Of a stretch of 64,000 bases of DNA, positions 50,916 through 58,945 are shown piece after piece. This DNA comes from Streptomyces luteolifulvus (GTDB taxonomy: Bacteria > Actinomycetota > Actinomycetes > Streptomycetales > Streptomycetaceae). The stretch is taken from NCBI RefSeq assembly GCF_008806595.1, contig NZ_VZRB01000013.1, forward strand, positions 1 to 64,000, in the 5' to 3' direction. The notes beneath the pieces were generated by a model. That model had not been told where the DNA came from. It saw only the letters and a program-made list of their open reading frames with translations, and searched no databases. The position numbers were made by a program, and so were the translations under genes. Positions within the stretch are counted from its first letter, which is position 1; each line of letters opens with the position of its first letter.

Positions 50916-52064
50916 TCACACCTCTCTGAGCCGGGGAGCGGGCACATGCGCGTGCAGCAGACCCCACATCTGGAACACGGAGAGCAGCGGCCCGAGCACG
51001 CGGCGGGGGCGGATGCCGCCGGCGAAGGCGGTCGCGGAGGCGGCGGATCCTGAGCTGCCGTTGGCGGACGGCAGTACGGCCGGGGACATTCCGGTGGCGG
51101 ACACGAAGTGCAGGGTGCAGCGACGGCACTCCATGAACGGACGTAGCCACGGCGTGGCTTGATGATGCGTCAGGAAGGCATAGACGTCCTGACTCTCCCG
51201 GAAGACCTCCGAGGGCTCCGGAGCGGCCTTGGGCCGGCTCTCCTCACGCAGCCAGTGGTCGATGGGCGGTTCAAAGCGCAGCACGTCGCACTTGTTCAGC
51301 ACGATCGCCGTCGGCACATTGCACAGGCCGTCCTCACGCGGCAGCCGGTCCAGTACGGCCGTGAAGGTCGGGTCGGCCGTCCCCGCCGACTGCGGAGGCA
51401 CACCGGCGACCTCCCGGGCCAGCGTGAGCTGCCTCAGCCGCAGCGCCCTGAGCGCGTCGACGACGAAGATCAGCGCGTCCACGCCGAGGAGGAACTCGGT
51501 GACCGTTCCGGGCAGATGCAGGGACTCTCCGGCGATGTCGAAGAACGCCACCGGTCTGGTCTCGCCGTTGACCGTGATCAGCAGGGCGTCGGTGAACTCG
51601 ACGAAGTCCGTGGGCCGGGTGGCCGGCAGGACCCGTCCCGCCTCCAGCTGGTTGACGGCCCGGGCCAGGAAGGCGTGGTGCTGGGACGTGTTGACCGAGC
51701 GACTGCGGATACCCAGAGAGTCCAGGCCCCCGCGGCCGATCTCGGCCATCATCGCCGCCAGCAGATGCGTCTTTCCGGTACCGGACTGGCCGACGAAGGC
51801 GATGGTGAGCGGCCTGCCGAACATGAGGTACGGCACGGGCAGGAAGTGCGGCTGGGCCTTGTCATTGGGGCACTTGAGGAAGGCGCGGTTCAACTGGTCC
51901 TGCCGCCGCATGCTGTTGGGCTCCGATCCCGGGTCCCACGGCGCGAGATCATTGGTGCGGGGGTCGGGGAGGAACAGCTGCCGTTCGTCGAACTGCAGAT
52001 CCTGCAGGCAACTCGGGCAGCGTACCCGCTGCCGCGGTCGCTCGTCGGGGAGTACCTGATCCAC
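50916..52064 (-). CDS. zinc-ribbon GTPase of the double/associated GTPase type
   Basis: A 382-residue protein. Cys16, Cys19 and Cys65 (CPSC ... KCPN) suggest a treble-clef or zinc ribbon. The G domain has Walker A GQSGTGKT (92-99), a switch II FDIAGE (Asp176-Glu180), the guanine-specificity motif NKCD (257-260) and a C-terminal FVSATG. Another CRRC pair lies near the end. GTG 52064 shares a base with the stop of the pseudokinase gene (TAGTG), so both are coupled; the GAP1-like gene starts 5 bp after its stop. This is probably the switch protein of the minus-strand module. Confidence 0.85.
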   Translation of the reverse strand: MDQVLPDERPRQRVRCPSCLQDLQFDERQLFLPDPRTNDLAPWDPGSEPNSMRRQDQLNRAFLKCPNDKAQPHFLPVPYLMFGRPLTIAFVGQSGTGKTHLLAAMMAEIGRGGLDSLGIRSRSVNTSQHHAFLARAVNQLEAGRVLPATRPTDFVEFTDALLITVNGETRPVAFFDIAGESLHLPGTVTEFLLGVDALIFVVDALRALRLRQLTLAREVAGVPPQSAGTADPTFTAVLDRLPREDGLCNVPTAIVLNKCDVLRFEPPIDHWLREESRPKAAPEPSEVFRESQDVYAFLTHHQATPWLRPFMECRRCTLHFVSATGMSPAVLPSANGSSGSAASATAFAGGIRPRRVLGPLLSVFQMWGLLHAHVPAPRLREV

Positions 52065-53122
52065 TATCTGCCTTCTCCCGTTCTGCGGCCGCTCGTTCCC
52101 CAGCGCCCCGGTCCGGGGCGCGGTCGTCGCCGTCCCCAGCCGCTGCCGTACTGCTCTTTCACGTCACCGCTCCCGCCGGTACTGGGGTCAGGAACTGCGG
52201 TTTGTGTCGGTTCGGGCTCCTCGGCCGGGGGAGCCGCCGGCCAGGCCGACGGACCCTTGTCGGCAAGAAGTTCGACGAATCGGCGGCGGCCCTCGAGGAG
52301 GGGGTCCGAGGGACGGCCCAGGGCGTCCCAGGGATCCGACGCGGCGATGCGTCGCAGCATCGTCCTGGCGTCCGGCCGCTGGTCGGCGCGCTCGGCGAAC
52401 ACGTCCTTGAGCAGGTCGTCGCGTACCGGTCCGGCGATCGGCGGCATGCGGTTGCCCGTCGGCTCACGGGAGTGGGCGACGAAGTACACCAGCTGCCCCG
52501 CGCTCCAGATGTCGTCGCGGTGGTCGTTGTTGCCTGTTCCCGCGTGCTGTTCGGGCGAGACCCAGGGCTGGGACCCGATCCGCTGTCTGGGGCGGCCCAC
52601 GCGGTCGGCGGTGCTGAAGTCGGTCACCTGAACCCGGGCACCGTCCCAGCGCACCGTCGCCGGTCCGATCGACCGGTGCACCAGCCCTGCCCGCTCCAGC
52701 AGGCGCAGGGCCCGGAACAGGCTGCTCTCGAACTTCTTCTGCTCCGCGGACAGCATCAGTCCGCCGGCCCGCTCGGCGAGGGTCCGTGCGTCGCGTGGCG
52801 GGTCCAGCAGCAGGAAGGGCTGCTCCACCTCGATGGCGTACCCGGCCAGCCTGGTGAACTCCGGGGGATAGCTGACCTCCTGGAACGTCCGGATCAGCGT
52901 CAGTCCGGCCCGGATCTCCGCCTCCAGGGCGTCGATGCTCTCCGCGCGCGTGGTGTACGCGGGCAGCAGACGCCGCTGCAGGAAGAGCCGTCCGTCCTCC
53001 AGCCGCAGGGTGCGTGTGCGGAACCCGGAGCCCGATGTGGGCTGTTCGTCGACTCCGTACTCCAGCACCCGGACCCGTTCGGGCATGCCGGCGGAGTCGA
53101 CGAAGGACAAGGTCTCGTTCAT
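52064..53122 (-). CDS. protein-kinase-fold pseudokinase
   Basis: A 352-residue protein starting at ATG 53122 (MNETLSFVDS). The kinase fold is recognisable from LVHRSIGPATV (149-159, normally HRDLKPxN), DFS (168-170, normally DFG), SPEQ and DIWSAG (204-209). The catalytic Asp of HRD is Ser151, Lys and Asn are Gly and Thr, and the strand-3 Lys is missing (LFLQRR). It should therefore not transfer phosphate, and may instead bind nucleotide or a partner. The Pro/Arg-rich C-terminal 60 residues look disordered. The stop overlaps the GTPase start. Confidence 0.82.
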   Translation of the reverse strand: MNETLSFVDSAGMPERVRVLEYGVDEQPTSGSGFRTRTLRLEDGRLFLQRRLLPAYTTRAESIDALEAEIRAGLTLIRTFQEVSYPPEFTRLAGYAIEVEQPFLLLDPPRDARTLAERAGGLMLSAEQKKFESSLFRALRLLERAGLVHRSIGPATVRWDGARVQVTDFSTADRVGRPRQRIGSQPWVSPEQHAGTGNNDHRDDIWSAGQLVYFVAHSREPTGNRMPPIAGPVRDDLLKDVFAERADQRPDARTMLRRIAASDPWDALGRPSDPLLEGRRRFVELLADKGPSAWPAAPPAEEPEPTQTAVPDPSTGGSGDVKEQYGSGWGRRRPRPGPGRWGTSGRRTGEGR

Positions 53123-53174
53123 CCCGTCACGCTCCGGGCTTCCTTGCGTTCCAATCCTGTCGTGCCTTTCCGTG

Positions 53175-55658
53175 TCACCCTGCCTCGCCCGGCGCACGAG
53201 AGGCCGACGGGGGAGGGGTGGCGTCCCTTGACGACGTGGTGCCCACATCGGCCTCTTCCGGCCACACGGGCCGCACGGCCCCTGTCGTCAGGGGTACGAG
53301 CCTCAGCAGACCGGCGAACCTGCCGGACGCCGTCCAGACGATCTCGGGCATGCCCACCATGACCGGCGAGCTGTGCGCGGCCCAGTCACCGCTCTGTGGA
53401 GCCCCGTCCCCACGGCCCCGGCCGCCGTGCCCCTTCTCGGCACCCGAGGAACTCACCACGGCCTTCCAGAAGGCTCCCTGCATCGCCTGCGGCACAAAGC
53501 CGAAGCTGCGCGCCGAACCCGGGGCCCGGTCGAGCATGCGGAGCTGGTCCGGGGAGCACAACTGGAGAGCGTCGCTGCGGCTGTCCGGCAGCAGGACGTC
53601 GACGATGCGGTGCAGGTCGACCCCGACCAGCGTTGCCGGATCCGGCCGGCCCGCCGACGCGGAGGCGAACGGGGGTGCGGGTGTGGTGCCGGCCCGCGCC
53701 AGCTGCTGCTGGTACCCGTGCATCAGCTCGTCCGTGCGGGAGACCACGGGCAGCGAAGCGGCGCTGGCCGGGTCCCGGAGCACCACCTCCCAGTACGGGG
53801 CGAGGACCTCGGCCACGAGGTCGCAGACGTCGCCCGCAAGGGTGGTCTGCAAGGTCTGGCCGGCTTGTCCGACGTACTCCACGGCGAACGTGGTCCCTCC
53901 GCGTCCGCCGGCGGGCCCGCTCCGTCCGCCGCGTGGGCCGGAGTCCCAGGCCGGTCGTGCGCGGCGGCCCAGCTGTTCGGCGAACTCCGCCAGTGTGTCG
54001 CAGACGGATTGCACCAGATGGGCCAGCGCCTTGGCCTGGTCGGAGGCCCCGGCTCGGGCGTCGGCCAGCAGCCAGTGCTGCAGAACGCCCTGGTCGAGGA
54101 CGTCACCGAGCCGGTCGACGGCCTCGCCGGCTGCTGCCAGGCCGGCGTCGGTCCGCCACTGCCGCACGGCGGTGACCCACAGCGAACGGGCGGACAGCGC
54201 CGCGGCCAGCAGAGCCAGAACGATCAGCGGGGCACCCGTCCAGACGGGAACACCGACCGAGCGCAGCCCCAGCCCCGCCCCGCCGCCGGCCAGCCAGGAG
54301 ACGGCCAGCGCCCCGGCTGTGGCGGGTGGCACCCTGCCGGGTGAGCCCGCCGCACGGACCGAGCCGACCGCGAGAAGCACCAGGACGATCACCGTTCCCC
54401 ACACGCCCAGCGGACTCAGCCCCGCCAGCAGCGCGGCGGCGGCCGCCCACAGGGACGGCGGCACGAGGTCGGTGCCGATGGGCGGCGGCGGTGGTTCTCG
54501 CAGCGTGTCGAGCAGGTCGTCCGGGCAGAGGCGGTGAAGCCGGTCGAGCTGGGCGGCGCTGCCGGTGGGCACGGTGCGTCCGGCGAAGTCGCGCAGCCAG
54601 TCCACGATCTCGGGCAGCGGCCGGCGCCGGTGCAGTCGCTGGGCGACCTGCCGCCGCAGTTCGGCGCCCACTTCGTCCGGGCGGGTGCCGGGCACGGGCG
54701 GCAGCTGGATGCCCATCTGCGCGAGGTGGTCACGACCGTCCGCGTTGAGGCCGGCCCTCCCGTCGGCCCACTCAAACGTCTGCTCGATGGCGTCCCGGTA
54801 GTCGGCCAGGCAGTGCCCGGTCTCGCGCACGGACTGCACCGCGTCTAAGGCCGGTTCGCTCATCATCAGCAGGCCCCGCCAGCCCGCCAGTACGTCCAGG
54901 GCGTCGTTTGCCTCACCGAGCCGTTCGACACTGCGCCAGTGGGCCTGCCGGAGAAGGCTGCTCTCGGGCAGACAGTCCTCCACGGAGAGGTCTTCGGGCT
55001 GGACGTGGCCGGCCAGGACGTCCAGGGCCCCGCCCGGAGCGAGCCCGGTGCGCAGATCGTCCGAGGGTGACACGCAGCTGTCCAGCGCCTGCAACTGGGC
55101 ACGCATCAGGTCCTCTTCGGGCACTTCGTGCACCAGCAGCCGCAGTGCGGGGCTGGCGACCGCCGACGGCAGTTCGCCCAGTGCCGCCACGGTCTCGTCG
55201 AAGACCTCGGCCACCCGCAGCAGGTCGATCAGCGGTTCCAGGCCGGTGATGTCGTCGGCTGCGCTGTCGCTGTCCGTCAACGCGAGCGAACGCGCCTGAC
55301 CGGGTCGCCAGCCGATGCCCCGTACGTCCCCGATCCACAGCGTCGCGGCCACCGGGGGCCGCAGCTGGGAGGGCAGGCTGAGCACCCGCTCGTCCGGCCC
55401 CGGCAGCGGTCCCACCGCGAGACACAGCAAGGACGAGACCAAGGGGTTGGAACACAGTCGTTCGTACGCCGCGTGATGCCGCAGCAATGAGGTGACGGTG
55501 TCGATGACCAGGACGCGCGAGACGTCCGCCGACCGCACGTGCGCGTCACGCATCGCGTCGCGGAAGCGTTCGACCAGTGCCTGGGGGTCCATCACCTCGG
55601 CCAGTTCGTGGCGCAGATCGATACAGACGACGAGCTGGTCGTCGGTGGAGCCGATCAC
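53175..55658 (-). CDS. multi-TM protein of the tubulin-like/vWA module
   Basis: An 827-residue protein. GTG 55658 overlaps the stop of the tubulin-like gene (GTGA), with GGGGAGAG upstream. A cytoplasmic N-terminal region (about 1-400) begins QLVVCIDLRHELAEVMDP, with strands like RVLVIDTV; three to four hydrophobic helices cluster at about 405-495 (WGTVIVLVLLAVGSV, PLIVLALLAAAL); a helical cytoplasmic C-terminal region follows. It contains a TTA codon (54848-54846 on the minus strand). I do not recognise the family. Its coupling to the tubulin-like gene suggests it anchors that polymer or receptor at the membrane. Confidence 0.7.
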   Translation of the reverse strand: MIGSTDDQLVVCIDLRHELAEVMDPQALVERFRDAMRDAHVRSADVSRVLVIDTVTSLLRHHAAYERLCSNPLVSSLLCLAVGPLPGPDERVLSLPSQLRPPVAATLWIGDVRGIGWRPGQARSLALTDSDSAADDITGLEPLIDLLRVAEVFDETVAALGELPSAVASPALRLLVHEVPEEDLMRAQLQALDSCVSPSDDLRTGLAPGGALDVLAGHVQPEDLSVEDCLPESSLLRQAHWRSVERLGEANDALDVLAGWRGLLMMSEPALDAVQSVRETGHCLADYRDAIEQTFEWADGRAGLNADGRDHLAQMGIQLPPVPGTRPDEVGAELRRQVAQRLHRRRPLPEIVDWLRDFAGRTVPTGSAAQLDRLHRLCPDDLLDTLREPPPPPIGTDLVPPSLWAAAAALLAGLSPLGVWGTVIVLVLLAVGSVRAAGSPGRVPPATAGALAVSWLAGGGAGLGLRSVGVPVWTGAPLIVLALLAAALSARSLWVTAVRQWRTDAGLAAAGEAVDRLGDVLDQGVLQHWLLADARAGASDQAKALAHLVQSVCDTLAEFAEQLGRRARPAWDSGPRGGRSGPAGGRGGTTFAVEYVGQAGQTLQTTLAGDVCDLVAEVLAPYWEVVLRDPASAASLPVVSRTDELMHGYQQQLARAGTTPAPPFASASAGRPDPATLVGVDLHRIVDVLLPDSRSDALQLCSPDQLRMLDRAPGSARSFGFVPQAMQGAFWKAVVSSSGAEKGHGGRGRGDGAPQSGDWAAHSSPVMVGMPEIVWTASGRFAGLLRLVPLTTGAVRPVWPEEADVGTTSSRDATPPPSASRAPGEAG

Positions 55659-58600
55659 TGTCGCTCTCCCCGGGGGTCCTTGGTCAGTTCGGCACCGGCG
55701 CTGAAGCGCCGGTCGTGCACGGGGGACTGGTAGTGACCGGGGGCGGCCTGGAACGACTGGTCGAGTGTGCGCAGGGTCCAGCCGGACATCCGGTGCGCCC
55801 GTGGGAAGGGCAGGTCGAGAGCGCCCGGCAGGGTCTCGTTCCAGAACGCGGTCAGATCGGCATGCCCGGCCGGCCGTTGCCCGTCCGTCCGGTGGGCCAA
55901 CTGCTCCAGCAGCCCGCCCTGTTGCGGGGCCACCTCGTGCACCAGCGTGTGGAACATGCCGTGGGGCGGGATCGGCGACATCTCCAGGCCGATCGGGGTG
56001 GTCTGCATCAACTGTTCGCAGAAGGCGTTGCGGATGCCGCCGCTGTCCTCGGCCAGAGTCCATGCTTCGTACGCCCGCAGCAGGTTGCCCCAGCTGGACA
56101 GCCCGCCGCCGGGCGCGTCGAGCGGGCAGACCATGGCGGCGGAGTCCCGGTCCTGCAGACCGATGCGGATCCGGAGCGGACTCATGACGTCGCCGAACAC
56201 CTGGACCTGGTTGTTCCACATGGCGCACAGCAGCCGATGCAGGATGTGCCGCCGGTCGGACTCGGTGCCCATCAGGAAGTCGTAGCCGTAGCCGAGCCGT
56301 TGACGCCATCTCAGATGGTCGCCCGGCTGTTCCGTCGCGAGGGCCTCGGCCCACAGTGTCAGTGTCTCGCGGACCTCCGGCACCTCGGTGAGACTCATCG
56401 AACTGCGGAACAGCACCACGGTGATGGATTCGGTGGACACCGGCCGGAACTCGATCTCCCGTGCGCTGTCCCGGGGCAGCCGCATCTCGCGTTCCAGGAA
56501 CCTGCGCACATGTGCGTCCGAGGACGTCGCCGGATACACGATGAGGACCTTCAGCCGCCCGGTGCCCTCCGGCGAGAAGCCGACCGGCAGCAGTGAGGCC
56601 AGCTTGTGCCGGCACTGCTCCAGGGCGTCGTCGCCGACCGGCCCACCGCCTCCGGTCGCGGCTTCGGCCAGCAGCGTGCCCAGCCGTGGCAGCAGCGGGC
56701 GTTCCTCCCGGTCACCGGGCTCCACGAAGAGCCGCTTGATCCGGTGCTGGAGCTGATCCTTGATCATGTGCACCGCGCGGCGGGGATCGGCCCGTGCCTC
56801 GCCGAAGGCGGTCCGCCACTGCTCGGGGCTCACCAGGCGCCCCATCAGGGCGCGTTCGTCGTCGGTCTCACGCAGTCCCTCGGCCAGGAGAAGGCGCCGT
56901 ACCACTGCTTCGTAGAACGACGTCAGGTCGGCTTGTGCGGGGAGCAGGTACGAGACGCCGGTGCGCGGGCGGTAGAGGTGGCGGGTGCGCTGGCTGAAGG
57001 AGGCGTGTTCCTCGTCGGCCTGTTCCCGGAAGGACGTGACCAGGGCGTTGAGCTCCGACTTGACGCCGGCCAGCGTACGGTCCCAGCGGCCCGCGTGGTC
57101 GGCCCAGTGACGGTGCCAGGTGCGCCGGGACTCCCACTCGTACCAGGTGTCCTGCTGCTGCAGAACTGCGGCCACTTCCGGGTCGGTCCACTTGGCCTTG
57201 ACCAGGCCGCCCATACGGTCCCGGATGCCCTGTGGCTGCGGAGTACCGGTGGTCAGCCCGGGTGGTCGCTCGGGCTCACGGCGGCGGTTCTCCAGCAACC
57301 CGGCGAAGCCGACCCGTTCCAGGCGGTCCTTGGCACCGGGGTCACCGAGGACCAGGTGGTGGATCTCCGTGACGTCGCATCGGCCCAGCAGCTGCCGCAC
57401 GCCCCTCACCGGATCGAAGACCGCGGCCAACTCGGCGACCTGCTGGCGGAGTTGGCGGTCGAGATCGCCCAGAGCATCCTCCATGGCGAGCTGGCGGGTC
57501 GCCAGCGCGTCGAGGATGGCCCGGGCGCCGGTGGCGGGGCGCGGTTCGTTGAAGGGCAGACTGGTCCGGCTCCAGAGGCGGTCGATGTTCGAGGCGGTGA
57601 AGAACTCGCGGATGAGTTCTCGCCCCGGGCCCTCCGGCGGGCGGGGCGCGGCGTCCTGCTGGCGCAGCGCCGTGGCCTGCAGCCGGGAGGCGAGGAGCTC
57701 GGCCAGCTCGTCGACCGGCACGGTCATGGAGGCCACCAGACTCGTGGACACACCGCGGTGGCCGATGCCGGTGGGGGCCACCGCGGCCCGCTCCACGTTG
57801 GTGTTGATGAACGAGTCGGCGAAGGACTGGTAGAGATGGTCGCTGTCGTGCGTCCGTCCGTCGTCGTCGCCCAGTTCGGTGCCGAGCAGCGACATCATCA
57901 GCGAGACGACGCTGCGGTGCAGGTCTTCGCGCTCGATGCCGGATGTGCGGCTGAACAGGAAGGCGGTCTGCGCGGTGGACGGGCGCAGTCGCACCGCCAG
58001 CCCGCCCGGATACTCCAGCCGGAGCTGGCCCTGAGTGCCCACGTCGTCCAGGTTGTCCTCTGCCTCGGGCGCGTTCTGGTCGTCCACCAGGCGGAACAGA
58101 TCTACCAGCGAGCGGCCGGCGTTGAGCCGTGCGGCCCGGCCGCCGCCGCGCCCGTCGTCGAATGCGGAGGGCATGAGAACCAGTGGGTAGATCTTCACTC
58201 GGTAGTGGGCCTCCTCGAAGGCCTGTCCAATGAGGTGCAGATAGTCGTAGAAGATGCCCGAGCCGGTGCCACCCGCCACCGAGAACGCCACGAACACGTC
58301 GCAGCTGTCGGCCAGTGTGCCGCCGAGCGACGTCAGGTCGCCGCCGGACTTGCTGATCATCGAGATCGCATCACGCAGCGGGCCCATCGCCGCGCCGAGA
58401 CCGCTGCGGAACGTCTCGAACATGGCCGCCCGGCCCACGGTGGGCAGCTGCCCGGCGCCCCGGATCAGCGGTGCGATCCGCGGTTCGCCGGTGCGCGGCG
58501 GCAACCAGGTGCACATCGGCCCGGGCAGATTGGTCCGCAGGCTGCGGGCCACCTCGGGATAGGAGTCGAACCGCGGCAGCAGGCCGAAGGTGGCGTGCGA

Positions 58601-58864
58601 GGTCCTGCTGTACGCCGCCTTGAGCGGACCCTCCGCACGCATGTGCGGCAGACGGTTCAGCTCGGCCTCGTTCAGGTCGGCGTACACGAACTGCAGGCAG
58701 TCCGGCAGCTGGTACGGCAGCAGCTGCCGTCCTCGGAGTACGGACAGCAGGGCGGTGCCGTCCGGTCCGCACAGTGCTTCCCGGAGCCGGTTCTCCAGTT
58801 CGGCACCGATGAGGCACCCGCTGCCCCCGAGGCCGACGAAGAGCATCGGCTGATAGATCTTCAC
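55655..58864 (-). CDS. tubulin/FtsZ-like GTPase (Tubulin_2 type)
   Basis: A 1069-residue protein. The N terminus PMLFVGLGGSG (residues 6-16) and the tubulin signature AGGTGSG (197-203, in VAFSVAGGTGSGIFYDYLH) are those of the bacterial tubulin-like family found in multi-gene signalling operons. The GTPase-like part takes up roughly the first 400 residues; the rest is long and helical. GTG 58864 has a GAGGTGA site. It lies between the vWA gene (81 bp upstream) and the multi-TM gene (overlapping). Whether it polymerises is unknown. Confidence 0.85.
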   Translation of the reverse strand: MKIYQPMLFVGLGGSGCLIGAELENRLREALCGPDGTALLSVLRGRQLLPYQLPDCLQFVYADLNEAELNRLPHMRAEGPLKAAYSRTSHATFGLLPRFDSYPEVARSLRTNLPGPMCTWLPPRTGEPRIAPLIRGAGQLPTVGRAAMFETFRSGLGAAMGPLRDAISMISKSGGDLTSLGGTLADSCDVFVAFSVAGGTGSGIFYDYLHLIGQAFEEAHYRVKIYPLVLMPSAFDDGRGGGRAARLNAGRSLVDLFRLVDDQNAPEAEDNLDDVGTQGQLRLEYPGGLAVRLRPSTAQTAFLFSRTSGIEREDLHRSVVSLMMSLLGTELGDDDGRTHDSDHLYQSFADSFINTNVERAAVAPTGIGHRGVSTSLVASMTVPVDELAELLASRLQATALRQQDAAPRPPEGPGRELIREFFTASNIDRLWSRTSLPFNEPRPATGARAILDALATRQLAMEDALGDLDRQLRQQVAELAAVFDPVRGVRQLLGRCDVTEIHHLVLGDPGAKDRLERVGFAGLLENRRREPERPPGLTTGTPQPQGIRDRMGGLVKAKWTDPEVAAVLQQQDTWYEWESRRTWHRHWADHAGRWDRTLAGVKSELNALVTSFREQADEEHASFSQRTRHLYRPRTGVSYLLPAQADLTSFYEAVVRRLLLAEGLRETDDERALMGRLVSPEQWRTAFGEARADPRRAVHMIKDQLQHRIKRLFVEPGDREERPLLPRLGTLLAEAATGGGGPVGDDALEQCRHKLASLLPVGFSPEGTGRLKVLIVYPATSSDAHVRRFLEREMRLPRDSAREIEFRPVSTESITVVLFRSSMSLTEVPEVRETLTLWAEALATEQPGDHLRWRQRLGYGYDFLMGTESDRRHILHRLLCAMWNNQVQVFGDVMSPLRIRIGLQDRDSAAMVCPLDAPGGGLSSWGNLLRAYEAWTLAEDSGGIRNAFCEQLMQTTPIGLEMSPIPPHGMFHTLVHEVAPQQGGLLEQLAHRTDGQRPAGHADLTAFWNETLPGALDLPFPRAHRMSGWTLRTLDQSFQAAPGHYQSPVHDRRFSAGAELTKDPRGERQ

Positions 58865-58945
58865 TGGGCTTCACCTCGTGGGGACGTGGCGCAGGCGCGC
58901 GGTGACCCGATGGCTGTGCCGGGGGTCGTACGGGCGCGTCGCGTG

